Source: Planctomycetota bacterium (GTDB lineage Bacteria > Planctomycetota > Planctomycetia > Pirellulales > UBA1268). Taken from it: 64,000 nt of DNA. The stretch lies in NCBI GenBank assembly GCA_014238855.1, contig JABAAH010000002.1, positions 1-64,000 on the forward strand. The letters are read 5' to 3'. Below are positions 52,939 through 62,175 of the stretch, piece after piece; the first letter of the stretch is position 1; every line of letters begins with the position of its first letter. A model generated the notes under the pieces. It worked only from the letters and a program-made list of their open reading frames with translations, searched no databases and was not told where the DNA came from. The translations under genes and the position numbers were made by a program.

Positions 52939-53841
52939 GTGCCTATGTCAACGTATCTTAAAAAGTTGTTGCTCATTTGTTTAACAGCAATAAACATGTT
53001 GATATGCATTCCTCATTGGAGTCGTGCTGCTGAGCCCCAGGCACATGTAACAACTACAAATCGTATCGGATTACCGAGATCACAACTGGATCTACCACCC
53101 CCTCCCCCGGTGCCGCATCCGCTTGTGCCTGTTATGCAGTTGGCTGGTGAGTCCTATGTGTTTCTTCGAGATCAGGTGTCTGATTACTCGTGTGGCATTG
53201 TGAAGCAGGAACGAATCGATGGTCGACTTAAGCCGATGGAGTTTATAAGCGCAAAAGTTCGCCATCAAAGAGTTGTCAACGGCCGCCAGTCCCAGCGAGC
53301 TTCAATCTACCTTCGCTTTCTTGGGCCCGAAGACATGGTAGATCGAGAAGTGTTGTGGGTTGAGGGAACCAACGGTGGGAAGATGGTTGTACGTCGGGGT
53401 GGAACACGTTTCCAGTATTTAACTCTAGAACTTGATCCTGCAGGTGATGCAGCACTTCAATACAGTCGATATCCGACAAGCGAGAGTGGCATGATCAATA
53501 TGGTCGGTAAGCTCATTGATGTTGGTACTGCCGACATGCAGTACGGAGAGTGTGAAGTCCAGATATTCGAGGATGTGAAAGTTGATAACCGTCCTTGCAA
53601 GTGTGTGCAGGTTGTACATCCGCAACGACGTTCTGTTTTTCTTTTCAACATTGTACGAATTTTCATCGATGACGAATTTCCAGTACCAGTTCGATATGAG
53701 GCATACGATTGGCCAGCCTCTGATTCAGAGCCGCCACCCTTGATTGAAGAATATACCTTCCGGAACATTCGGCTGAATGTCGGCTTCTCGGACTCTGAGT
53801 TTCAGCGGAACTATAGCGAATATAAATTTCGTCCTCGCTGA
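52939..53841 (+). CDS. Secreted DUF1571 protein
   Basis: The 300-aa product has an N-terminal signal peptide (LLLICLTAINMLICIPHWSRAAEP), a proline-rich linker (LDLPPPPPVPHPLVP) and a DUF1571 domain from about 65 (VSDYSCGIVKQERIDGRL, VNGRQSQRASIYLRFLGPEDMVDREVLWVEG, LDPAGDAALQYSRYPTSESGM, YEAYDWPASDS, EEYTFRNIRLNVGF). The domain is typical of planctomycetes and probably has a LolA/lipoprotein-binding-like half-barrel; its role is unknown. It is followed 40 bp downstream by a membrane phosphodiesterase gene on the same strand. Confidence 0.85.
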   Translation: MPMSTYLKKLLLICLTAINMLICIPHWSRAAEPQAHVTTTNRIGLPRSQLDLPPPPPVPHPLVPVMQLAGESYVFLRDQVSDYSCGIVKQERIDGRLKPMEFISAKVRHQRVVNGRQSQRASIYLRFLGPEDMVDREVLWVEGTNGGKMVVRRGGTRFQYLTLELDPAGDAALQYSRYPTSESGMINMVGKLIDVGTADMQYGECEVQIFEDVKVDNRPCKCVQVVHPQRRSVFLFNIVRIFIDDEFPVPVRYEAYDWPASDSEPPPLIEEYTFRNIRLNVGFSDSEFQRNYSEYKFRPR

Positions 53842-53881
53842 GGTTGCTTGATAGAGTCCCCAAACGGTGTAGTTGCCACTT

Positions 53882-55741
53882 ATGTTTCGTGAAGACGTGC
53901 TGGAAATTATATATGCCGCGAGAAATAGATTACGACAGGCATGGTTGCAGCTGTTTGTTGCAGACCTGCTTTTTAAACTGCTCACGTTTGTTGTTCTGGT
54001 CCCGCTGGTCGTGGTTTTGTTGCACGTTCTCCTTTGGGTTACGGAACGGGGAACACTTACGGACATAGACGTCGTGTTATTCCTGCTCACACCAGTGGGC
54101 GCGGTAGGCATGCTTTTGCTAGCCGCTGTCTGGTTAGGTATTACAGCGATCGAACAGGCGACACTGCTCTCGCTGCTTGTTGCTGGAGAAGATGGAGAGG
54201 GGAGTGTTCTTGCCGCAACGGGAACGGCTTTTCGAAACAGCGCAACAGTAGTCAACCTTATGTGCCGCCTAGTGTGCTGGGTTGTGGCTGTGAGTACGCC
54301 CGGAGTCGTTGGTGCTGGGCTTGTAGCATGGCGTTTGTTGGGGAAACACGACATTAATTTCTACCTCACTGAAAAACCTCCAGAATTTCTATTCGCAGTT
54401 GGTATTGGAGTTGTGCTTGTTGCTGGGCTCACAGCTGCCTTGCTTCGCCTTTTTTCGGGTTGGTTTCTGGCGGTTCCACTTCTGATATTTGAAGGAGTGA
54501 GCCCGCGTGATGCACTTGCCAGCAGTTGGAAGCGGCTCGCAGGAAGTCATTGGGTTGTGCTTGCAGTTCTAGGCAGTTGGATAGCAACTGTTCTCCTCAT
54601 TACGGGCGTAGGCACTGCGTGCCTTGTGTATGCAGCAGGATTGGTTGTGCCGCTAGCAAGCCACACGTTGCCCGGAGCCATTTTTGCTATTGGACTCACA
54701 ACGCTGCTCTGGGCAGGTATGAATCTTGTGATTCAATTGTTTGCTAGTGTCATATTTTCTTTGCTGTTGTATAGCACGTGGAAAAAATATGGTGGTGTTG
54801 TAACGAGTAGTCAGAAAACATTATTTGCATGCATGACTGGACAGCAGTATCAGTTTCAAGGGAATGCATGGGGTATTTTATTCGTTACATGTATTTGTGT
54901 TGTCACGGCAATTCTTATCGGGTCTGCGGCAGCAACGAACATTTCCTTCGACAACAGTATCGATATCATCGGGCATCGGGGGGCCGGTGGCATTGCACCT
55001 GAGAATACACTCGCTGCAATTGAGAAAGCAATTCGTGCAGGAGCCCAATGGGTGGAAATCGATGTGCAAGAAACAATCGATGGTGAGGTGGTTGTCATCC
55101 ATGATAGTGACCTGATGAAAGTTGCTGGAGTTGGCCTGAAAGTATGGGAGGCAACCAGAGAACAGATAACATCCGTTGATATTGGAAGTTCATTTGACCC
55201 ACAGTTCCATGCTGAGCGAGTTCCAACACTTCAAGAGGTGTTAGGCATCTGCAAAGGACGGATAGGAGTTATTATTGAATTGAAATCATATGGGCATGGT
55301 CAGATGCTCGAGCAACGGGTGATTGACCTTGTGGAATCTGCAGAGAGTGAACGTGAAGTACAATGCATGTCCTTGAGCACAGATGTTGTTGCTCGATTGA
55401 AGGAGCTGCGGCCAGACTGGCCAGCGGGGCTGTTGTTGTCACTGGCGGTCGGTGATATAGGGAATATTAAGGCGGATTTTGTAGCAGTCAATGCACGATT
55501 CGCAACGCGGCACATGGTTGAAAGAGCACATGACGCGGGAAAGCTTTTATATGCGTGGACCTGCAATGACCCAGTATCAGTCTCAAGTCTGGTTGGGCGT
55601 GGTGTTGATGGTGTCATCACCGACTTTCCAGAAATGGCCCAGCAGGTGCTTGAGCAGCGTGCTGAATTGAGTCTTGTGCAGCGTTTGTGTGTCGAATTAG
55701 CTGAGACTCTAGAGGTGCAGCCGAGGATCGTTCACCAGTAG
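53882..55741 (+). CDS. Membrane-anchored glycerophosphodiester phosphodiesterase
   Basis: The product is about 619 aa from the ATG at 53882. Residues about 20-330 form a membrane domain with about six or more helices (LLFKLLTFVVLVPLVVVLLHVLLW, LFLLTPVGAVGMLLLAAVWLG, VLVAGLTAALLRLF, and others), as in YhdW/GlpQ-type proteins with a GDPD membrane part. From about 360 comes a GDPD catalytic domain: DIIGHRGAGGIAPENTLAAI (HR, PENT), WVEIDVQETIDGEVVVIHDSDL (metal ligands E, D, H), and VIIELKSYG. It hydrolyses glycerophosphodiesters to glycerol-3-phosphate and an alcohol outside the cytoplasm. It converges with the ECF sigma gene, 12 bp between stops. Confidence 0.9.
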   Translation: MFREDVLEIIYAARNRLRQAWLQLFVADLLFKLLTFVVLVPLVVVLLHVLLWVTERGTLTDIDVVLFLLTPVGAVGMLLLAAVWLGITAIEQATLLSLLVAGEDGEGSVLAATGTAFRNSATVVNLMCRLVCWVVAVSTPGVVGAGLVAWRLLGKHDINFYLTEKPPEFLFAVGIGVVLVAGLTAALLRLFSGWFLAVPLLIFEGVSPRDALASSWKRLAGSHWVVLAVLGSWIATVLLITGVGTACLVYAAGLVVPLASHTLPGAIFAIGLTTLLWAGMNLVIQLFASVIFSLLLYSTWKKYGGVVTSSQKTLFACMTGQQYQFQGNAWGILFVTCICVVTAILIGSAAATNISFDNSIDIIGHRGAGGIAPENTLAAIEKAIRAGAQWVEIDVQETIDGEVVVIHDSDLMKVAGVGLKVWEATREQITSVDIGSSFDPQFHAERVPTLQEVLGICKGRIGVIIELKSYGHGQMLEQRVIDLVESAESEREVQCMSLSTDVVARLKELRPDWPAGLLLSLAVGDIGNIKADFVAVNARFATRHMVERAHDAGKLLYAWTCNDPVSVSSLVGRGVDGVITDFPEMAQQVLEQRAELSLVQRLCVELAETLEVQPRIVHQ

Positions 55742-55753
55742 CTTTATTGATGG

Positions 55754-56425
55754 TCATTCTGGAGATTCATGGTCCAGTGCTGCACGAATGCTTTCACGTG
55801 CATTTCGCCAACGACTTTTTATGGTCCTGACAGAGCACCCAATGAGCCGTGCTGCTGTCTTCTGGTCAGCCCCGAGGTACCATACAAATTGAAAGACTTC
55901 ACGTTGTTCAGTAGGTAGTGATTCGATTGCTTCATGAAAGCGACTCCAGCGATCAATCGTGGTTTTCGTGTCATGGTGTTTGTCTTGCGGATGGCGGGAG
56001 TTCGAATGGTCATCAATGGCATGGACGCCAGTTGCATGGTTGGCACTAAAAGACATTGGTCCAGCATGATGGCGAGCCAGGTCGATTAATTCTCTATGAA
56101 TCTGTGTTGCTGCCAACGCAAAAATTTCTCGAGGTGTTTCAAGTGATACTTGGCCAAGGCATCTGTACAGCCGCAGGCTTGCATTCTGGAAGACATCGTC
56201 TGTGTCTTCCCACCTTTTGACTGCAGGGTAGCCCCGCAGCATTCTTCGTGTCAGGAGGCGTAGTCGTTCACTGCACAACTCAAGGATCCGTGCGCGGGCT
56301 GTATCGTCACCAGCTGCCAGATCACGAAAGCAGGCCTCAACGTTTTGGGAAAGGGAAGTGTGATCCATAGTGCCATCTGATTCTTTTGAGTCTTCCCATC
56401 TAAATTCGCCGCGGCAGTATATCAC
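55754..56425 (-). CDS. ECF-type RNA polymerase sigma factor
   Basis: The product is 223 aa; an ATG at 56368 (MDHTSLSQ) is a likely alternative start. Region 2 includes RRMLRGYPAVKRWEDTDDVFQNASLRLYRCL and region 4 EAIESLPTEQREVFQFVWYLGADQKTAARLIGCSVRTIKSRWRNARESIRAAL, with the linker typical of extracytoplasmic-function sigma factors. It directs transcription of a regulon in response to an envelope or signalling cue. It is divergent from a Ser/Thr kinase gene; planctomycete ECF sigma factors are often encoded next to such kinases and are thought to be controlled by them. No anti-sigma factor gene is seen. Confidence 0.9.
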   Translation of the reverse strand: MIYCRGEFRWEDSKESDGTMDHTSLSQNVEACFRDLAAGDDTARARILELCSERLRLLTRRMLRGYPAVKRWEDTDDVFQNASLRLYRCLGQVSLETPREIFALAATQIHRELIDLARHHAGPMSFSANHATGVHAIDDHSNSRHPQDKHHDTKTTIDRWSRFHEAIESLPTEQREVFQFVWYLGADQKTAARLIGCSVRTIKSRWRNARESIRAALDHESPE

Positions 56426-56564
56426 GCTGAAAATCCTGAAAGTTCTTGCTGTTTTTGTTTCTTTTTCAATTTCCTGCCCCTGAAAGCAGCCGTTCTCGCT
56501 TTATGTAATAGAGGCGGATGTGGAATGCCGCCGGAGTAACTTTCCATATTGCTAGGCGTTCGTG

Positions 56565-56903
56565 ATGCAGGAATCATCTGACTTGGAGGAAGACCATGGT
56601 GCATGGGGCTGCCGCGATGTGGAGATAGCCAAAGAATTACTTGGGCTCGATAGTGCACATACACAATCGATAACGTCTACGCAGGTGGTGCTTGCTGCTC
56701 AAATTAAGCTTCGTACATTACGTCGTGAATTAAGCGTCGCACTTGCGAATGTACATCCGCCAAAAAATTCAGTGTCAAGATCGGATACCAGTTCAAGTCT
56801 CCAGCCCGCGAGGGTCTGGCAAAGAATTCGCTGTGTCCAGGCAGCACGAGATAGGCTTCTGTCACTGCATGAGAGGAATCATGCTGATGGCGTCATTAGC
56901 TGA
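56565..56903 (+). CDS. Hypothetical small protein upstream of the kinase gene
   Basis: The ATG at 56565 (preceded by a GTG at 56562) opens a 112-codon frame of mostly helical, charged sequence (DVEIAKELLGLDSA, QVVLAAQIKLRTLRRELSVALAN, RIRCVQAARDRLLSLHERN). No domain is recognised. It ends about 40 bp before the kinase start on the same strand and may be co-transcribed with it. It could be a regulator of the kinase or the divergent ECF sigma factor; this is speculation from position. Confidence 0.55.
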   Translation: MQESSDLEEDHGAWGCRDVEIAKELLGLDSAHTQSITSTQVVLAAQIKLRTLRRELSVALANVHPPKNSVSRSDTSSSLQPARVWQRIRCVQAARDRLLSLHERNHADGVIS

Positions 56904-56942
56904 TTCAGGAATGAGTCAGACCGAATAGTTCATTTCAGTGGA

Positions 56943-59900
56943 GTGACGCGGTACAACATAAGTATGAGTGTTGTGCGTAAACAAGACTGGGTCGATTGTG
57001 TCTTGACCGGTCATGATGAAACGTTTGGTTTATGTAAAGGTCAAGAACAACCGGTACCGTTTAGAGTCGGTGTAGGAACTGATATTGGTGGAGCTACGAT
57101 CGTGCGGCAGCTTGCGACTGGTGGTATGGGGCAAGTGTACGAAGCACTTCAGCATGCGCCGGCTCGACGGGTTGCGGTCAAGTTTCTTCGGGGGTGTGGA
57201 GATAGTGCTGCGCGGCGACGTCTCCTTGAAGAAGCGGCGTTACTCGCACGTGTGAAACACGTGAATATTGCTCATGTCTACACTGTTGGCAACTACCGGG
57301 CCCATGGTCAGACCTATCAATGGATCATGATGGAACTGGTTGAAAATGCATGTTCTATATCTGAGTATGCAGAAAAATTAAATCTGTCGCTGGTGCGAAG
57401 AGTTCGCCTTGTTCTTGATGCTATTGACGCCATTGCTGCTGCCCATTCGAAGGGAATCATTCACCTCGATATTAAATCGGCGAACGTTCTTGTGGCAGGT
57501 GATGGAAGTGTAAAAGTCATTGACTTTGGAATTGGGAGGATGCTTACGGAAACACGCAATAACGAGCACATGGTGGGTGAAGTACGCGGGACACCCGCCT
57601 GTATGAGTCCGGAGCAGCGGTCAGGTTTTGATGAACTCATTGATGCTCGCTCGGATATTTATGGCATGGGTTTGCTGTGTACCGACCTCTTTATTCAGGG
57701 CTCTGCTGTGAGAGCGAGCCAGCGAAGCGGTGCTGGTATATACAAGAATCGCACGCTCCAGCATGGCACAAAGAATAGCTCGCGAGCAGCAGCAAAAGAC
57801 CTTTGTGCTGTTCTCGCACGATGTGTCGAACCGTGTCCTGACAGGCGTTTTGCGACAATGATTGAAGTCAAAAACGAGCTTGTTCGCTGGGTTGCCGGGA
57901 AACCTGTTACCTGTCGGCGGCCAAGTTCTTTTGAAGCGATCTGTCGTTTGATTGCTTGGCACAAAGCTGTGGCCGCTTGTGTCTTTGTATTCTCGGTAAC
58001 AATTATTTCAGCAGGGTGCGTTATTGGGTGGTTTGCAATCAGTGCTGTAGCATCTCAGAAAGATGCTATTGAAGCAGCTAATGTGGCTCATGAAACCCTT
58101 GCTGGCTCCCTGCTTCGTCAGGCATTTTCTGCAGAACGAGAGCATCATACGAGACTCTCAAGAGACTTATTGAGGCAGCGGGATGACGTTCTCAATCGAC
58201 TCGATGATCGAGTGGCAACAACCGTTGTGAAAAGTGAGAGTCTTGCTATCCGTGCATTGCGTGCCAAGCTCGACGAAGCCTGTTCGGTATGGCAGAGTCA
58301 GAGCGAGTCGATCACTGCTGTAGCAGTCGCTTCCACGGCGGATATGGCGATCACGGCAAGCCAGAATGGTCGAGTCTCTGTTCTTACGATGGAATCGGGG
58401 CAGTTAAAACGGCTTCCCAATTTTCGCTATGAGGCGGGGAGTCGTCCGTGGACTGTTGCTTTGTGCGCAGAGGGCCAAATTGCCATTGTGGGGTGTGATA
58501 ATGGAATGATTCATGTTGTGGATGTGAAAACAGGAGAAGCTATTGGTGTTTGTTCTGACAGCGAAGGCCCCGTATACGGGATAGTGGCACTGCCGTCTGG
58601 TGCGGGGTTTCTCAGTGCTGGACGAGATGGAGTCCTTCGTCAGTGGCCTCTTTGTGGCCCGTTTGAGCCGGCAGTCATCACATCTTTTGAAACAACAGTC
58701 TATGGAATTGACCAGTCGCAAGACGGCACGAAGATTGTACTTGGTCTGCGTGATAGTACCGTACGCGTATGGCACCGGAAGACTGATCAGCAACAGATTC
58801 TTCGTGGTCATGAGAAACGTGTTTTTTCTGTAAGTTTTTCTGATGATGGGCAATCTGTTGCTTCGGCATCAGAAGATCAGACGGTCAGGATCTGGAACCT
58901 CGAAGCGTCTGCTCAACAGGCGTGCTTGAATCATCCGAACCGTGTGAATGCTGTTCATTTCAGTGGTGTCGATCAAGTTGCCAGCGCAACTTCTGATCAT
59001 GTGCTTCGTGTCTGGAACTTGAATGGTACGAGACCACCAAGAATTCTTCATGGTCACGAGGGAGATATCTGGTCGCTGGACTCTGCCGGAAGCAATCGGT
59101 TTGTAACCGGATCGGCAGATGGAACCGTGCGATTCTGGAGAGATGCTGCTGATTCGCAGCCACGGTTCACGATTGATGCTCGAGTACGAGCGACAAGTCT
59201 GTCACCGAATGGAAGGTTTCTCGCAGCGGGCACCAGCTTAGGTATGGTGACGATCTGGGATACCAAAGAGGGCGGTTCACGTGTTGCGCGGAAGACGAAC
59301 ACATCGTCAATCAATGATATTTGCTGGCATCCAAAGCGTGCTGAGATCGCTGTTGCAGGCAGTGATGGCACGGTTAGTCTGTGGACGTTTGATTATTTTC
59401 TGGACAATCAAGAAGAGGCAACCACGTCGTTTACGACAATAAATTTTCAGCATAGTTTTCAGCATAGAGAGACGATGACCGGGCATCGCCGCCGAGTCTT
59501 TTCAGTAAGCTATACAGAATCTGGTGATGTGCTTGCATCTGCTGGCGAGGACGGCACGGTACGGTTGTGGGGCAGAGGGCACAATAAACTAGGCAGTGTC
59601 ATTCGACATCCAGGAAGGGTTTTTTGTGTTGCGTTCTCGGGTGATAGTGAACACCCAGTTCTGGCGACCGGCTGTGAAGACGGCGTGGTCAGAGTCTTCG
59701 ATCGCCACGGCACGCTCATTCAGAGATTTGACGAGCATCAAGGTCAGGTGAATGCAATTGTTTGGAATCGAAATACTGAGCTTTTATGGGACTTTGCATC
59801 TGCGAGTGCGGATGGCACAGTGCGTCTCTGGCAGTTGCCTGAGGTACCAAGGAAAGGGGAGCCTTCTCCAGCTGAAAGCCTTGCAGTTCTTCAGTCTGGT

Positions 59901-60161
59901 GGAACGAAAATCTGGTCACTCGACGCTGTGCCAGACGAGCCTTTACTCATAGCAGGTACGGAAAGTGGAAAAGTCGTTCTCTGGTCTGGCCGAGAGTCGA
60001 TGCCACTAGGGATTCTTGATGGCCATCATGCACCGGTTTGTAGCGTTTCGGTCGGGCCTGCTGGTAGCCAACTCTGGACTGGTGGTTGGGACGGTACTGT
60101 GCGTCGATGGGATGTCTCAAACGCAGAATGGATGCACTCTGGTAATACCATCGATCACTGA
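56943..60161 (+). CDS. Transmembrane Ser/Thr protein kinase with 14 WD40 repeats
   Basis: The product is 1072 aa from GTG at 56943, or 1065 from the ATG at 56964. The kinase domain (about 50-320) has the glycine loop LATGGMGQVYEA, lysine in RRVAVKFLR (K80), catalytic loop IIHLDIKSANVLV (H174, L175, D176: the usual arginine of HRD is leucine), DFG at 194-196 and GTPACMSPEQRS. A transmembrane helix follows (AVAACVFVFSVTIISAGCVIGWF, about 342-364). Residues about 440-1065 hold 14 WD40 repeats by count of the terminal (V/I)(R/W)(I/L/V)W-like strands, probably two propellers. It would phosphorylate a cytoplasmic target and sense through the propellers outside. It is divergent from the ECF sigma gene. 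Confidence 0.92.
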   Translation: MTRYNISMSVVRKQDWVDCVLTGHDETFGLCKGQEQPVPFRVGVGTDIGGATIVRQLATGGMGQVYEALQHAPARRVAVKFLRGCGDSAARRRLLEEAALLARVKHVNIAHVYTVGNYRAHGQTYQWIMMELVENACSISEYAEKLNLSLVRRVRLVLDAIDAIAAAHSKGIIHLDIKSANVLVAGDGSVKVIDFGIGRMLTETRNNEHMVGEVRGTPACMSPEQRSGFDELIDARSDIYGMGLLCTDLFIQGSAVRASQRSGAGIYKNRTLQHGTKNSSRAAAKDLCAVLARCVEPCPDRRFATMIEVKNELVRWVAGKPVTCRRPSSFEAICRLIAWHKAVAACVFVFSVTIISAGCVIGWFAISAVASQKDAIEAANVAHETLAGSLLRQAFSAEREHHTRLSRDLLRQRDDVLNRLDDRVATTVVKSESLAIRALRAKLDEACSVWQSQSESITAVAVASTADMAITASQNGRVSVLTMESGQLKRLPNFRYEAGSRPWTVALCAEGQIAIVGCDNGMIHVVDVKTGEAIGVCSDSEGPVYGIVALPSGAGFLSAGRDGVLRQWPLCGPFEPAVITSFETTVYGIDQSQDGTKIVLGLRDSTVRVWHRKTDQQQILRGHEKRVFSVSFSDDGQSVASASEDQTVRIWNLEASAQQACLNHPNRVNAVHFSGVDQVASATSDHVLRVWNLNGTRPPRILHGHEGDIWSLDSAGSNRFVTGSADGTVRFWRDAADSQPRFTIDARVRATSLSPNGRFLAAGTSLGMVTIWDTKEGGSRVARKTNTSSINDICWHPKRAEIAVAGSDGTVSLWTFDYFLDNQEEATTSFTTINFQHSFQHRETMTGHRRRVFSVSYTESGDVLASAGEDGTVRLWGRGHNKLGSVIRHPGRVFCVAFSGDSEHPVLATGCEDGVVRVFDRHGTLIQRFDEHQGQVNAIVWNRNTELLWDFASASADGTVRLWQLPEVPRKGEPSPAESLAVLQSGGTKIWSLDAVPDEPLLIAGTESGKVVLWSGRESMPLGILDGHHAPVCSVSVGPAGSQLWTGGWDGTVRRWDVSNAEWMHSGNTIDH

Positions 60162-60162
60162 C

Positions 60163-61098
60163 TCAGTGTGAACCAGCAAGAACTTTGCTGAGTGTGTCCT
60201 GAAGCACGGCACCACTGCGTTTCAGTGCCTGCACCTCTTTTGGCCAGAGTTCGATTTCAAGCGGCTTCTCTGCGCCATCACGGCCAACGACAGTTGGAAC
60301 AGATAGTGCGACGTCGCGAAGGCCGTAACAACCCCGCTGAACAGATGACACTGGGAGAATACGTTTACTGTCCAGCGCGATAGCATGCACGACCTCGGCA
60401 ATTGATACACCAACAGCGTATCCCGCTCCCGTCTTCTTTTTGATCATCTCAGCACCAGAAGTTTTCGCACGGATGAATGTATCCTGGCCAAGTTTCTGTG
60501 TGTAGCCGGGATATTTCTCCAACGGGAGTCCGCCAATGCTGGCACTTGACCAGATTGGTACCATGCTGTCGCCATGCTCACCAAGAATAATTGCTGAAAC
60601 TTGTGTCGCGGGTGCCTTAAGGTTTAGAGCAAGCAGACTTCGGAATCGAAGTGTGTCGAGAAGCGTTCCAAGGCCGATGACGCGGCCTTCGGAGAGTCCA
60701 AGTTCTTCCGCGGCGAGATAGGTCAAGATATCAACGGGGTTGCTTACAACAAGTACTGTCGCATCGGGCTTCATACCCGCTTTTTTTATGGATGCGAGAA
60801 TCGATTTGAATAGCTCGACGTTTCTGTTGATCAACGCAAGCCGGCTCTCGTCTGGTTTACGACGGAGTCCAGCAGTGATACATATCAGGTCGGCATCGGC
60901 AAGATCCTCATACCCACCAGCGGTAATGACCTGATCCGCAATCGCAGGTGCTCCATGCATCATATCAAGCGCCTGGCCATCAGCGAGATCAGCATTGAGA
61001 TCAACAATCACAATTTCATGAACAATACCACCAAGCTGGAGTGCAAATCCTGCTGATGCACCAACGATACCACCACCACCGATAATCCCAACTTTCAT
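60163..61098 (-). CDS. Lactate/malate dehydrogenase-like oxidoreductase of the microcompartment locus
   Basis: The product is 311 aa from the ATG at 61098, preceded by AAGGAAAG. It has the Rossmann motif KVGIIGGGGIVGASAG, ITAGLRRKPDESR (specificity loop), VVSNPVDILTYLA, the ILGEHGDSMVP catalytic-histidine segment and SIAEVVHAIALDSKRILPVSS. At the position that distinguishes lactate (Gln) from malate (Arg) dehydrogenases, this protein has Arg (R80), although the surrounding ESRL...RN pattern is lactate-dehydrogenase-like. Homologues occur in PVM microcompartment loci, where they probably recycle NAD or act on lactaldehyde-derived acids. It is the last gene of the minus-strand run and converges on the kinase gene with 1 bp between stop codons. 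Confidence 0.88.
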   Translation of the reverse strand: MKVGIIGGGGIVGASAGFALQLGGIVHEIVIVDLNADLADGQALDMMHGAPAIADQVITAGGYEDLADADLICITAGLRRKPDESRLALINRNVELFKSILASIKKAGMKPDATVLVVSNPVDILTYLAAEELGLSEGRVIGLGTLLDTLRFRSLLALNLKAPATQVSAIILGEHGDSMVPIWSSASIGGLPLEKYPGYTQKLGQDTFIRAKTSGAEMIKKKTGAGYAVGVSIAEVVHAIALDSKRILPVSSVQRGCYGLRDVALSVPTVVGRDGAEKPLEIELWPKEVQALKRSGAVLQDTLSKVLAGSH

Positions 61099-61155
61099 GT
61101 TCTTTCCTTTTTTCAATGTATGTAATCGTGGTGGAAGTTCTCTGGCGCTGAGTGC

Positions 61156-62028
61156 TTATGCACTCAAGCCGAGCTCCTTGCAGACCTGTTCGGTGACAGC
61201 TTTAATGACAGCCTCATAGTCGACAGGCTGATTGATTGATTGAGGAGTATTCATAGCAGGAGGTGGGTCAAACGCAGTTCGGTTGACTCCAGTATTCCCC
61301 CAGCTTGTTCGAAAGACATCGTTTGCACAGATGTCACAGTCTTCCATTCCTTTGTCGAGTCGAGGATCTTTGAATCCCCACTGCTGTTTGAGTGCGAGTA
61401 ATTCCTGTGTCTCATTTTTAGACAGATAGGTGACACGACCGAGGTCTTTTGCGAGCATGAGAATCTTGCAGTAGGCGTCAAGAATTTCCGTCCACCAGTA
61501 TGCTTTTTCAACGGTTTCACCAAAGCTTACGGTGCCATGGTTTGCGAGGATGACAACATTTGAATCTTTGACAAACGGTCGAACCGTATCGGCGAACTTC
61601 TGATTTCCAGGTGTCTCATATTTTGTAATTGGAATATCGCCAAGAAAAACTTCGACCTCCGGCAGAACGCACTGAGGGATTGGTTCACGGGCGACAGCAA
61701 ATGCCGTCGCATGTGGAGGATGACAATGAACAACAGAATGTACATCGGGGCGATCTTTCATGATCGTTAAATGAAGCAGGATTTCACTCGAACGCTTCCG
61801 CTGACCAGCAACTTGATTCCCTTCCATGTCAACAATACAGAGGTCAGAAGGCTTCATAAAGCCTTTCGAAATTTGCGTTGGAGTGCACAGAACCTCTTTG
61901 TCATTAAGCCGAAATGAGATATTGCCATCGTTCCCTGCGGCAAAACCTTTGTTATAAATTCGGCGACCAATGTCACAGATTTCTTCCTTCAAGCTTGCAA
62001 GAGATCGGTCTGTTGTTGTGATTACCAT
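61156..62028 (-). CDS. Class II aldolase (fuculose/rhamnulose-1-phosphate aldolase-like)
   Basis: The 290-aa product has the class II aldolase/adducin signatures: GNDGNISFRLND (about 38-49), the zinc-binding HSVVHCHPPHATAFAVA with H-x-H-x3-H (about 96-113), and NHGTVSFGETVEKAYWWTE. It cleaves a 1-phospho-6-deoxyketohexose to dihydroxyacetone phosphate and lactaldehyde. The C-terminus continues past the catalytic domain with a short helix (VDYEAVIKAVTEQVCKELGL) that looks like an encapsulation peptide. The start has a GAGGAG site. It sits between the dehydrogenase-like gene and a BMC-P gene in a PVM-type microcompartment locus, where such an aldolase feeds lactaldehyde into the shell. Confidence 0.93.
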   Translation of the reverse strand: MVITTTDRSLASLKEEICDIGRRIYNKGFAAGNDGNISFRLNDKEVLCTPTQISKGFMKPSDLCIVDMEGNQVAGQRKRSSEILLHLTIMKDRPDVHSVVHCHPPHATAFAVAREPIPQCVLPEVEVFLGDIPITKYETPGNQKFADTVRPFVKDSNVVILANHGTVSFGETVEKAYWWTEILDAYCKILMLAKDLGRVTYLSKNETQELLALKQQWGFKDPRLDKGMEDCDICANDVFRTSWGNTGVNRTAFDPPPAMNTPQSINQPVDYEAVIKAVTEQVCKELGLSA

Positions 62029-62175
62029 TGAAAACTCCTCGTTAGTTCACGCGTAATTGCTTGATGTATGTTTTGAAAGTAAGGTGTGCCGGTCAGCGAA
62101 GAAGGCTGCATTGCGATCATTACTCAAGTATTCCCTGTGTTTTGGGTTGCGGTCGGTTCATTGATTATTCTGCTT

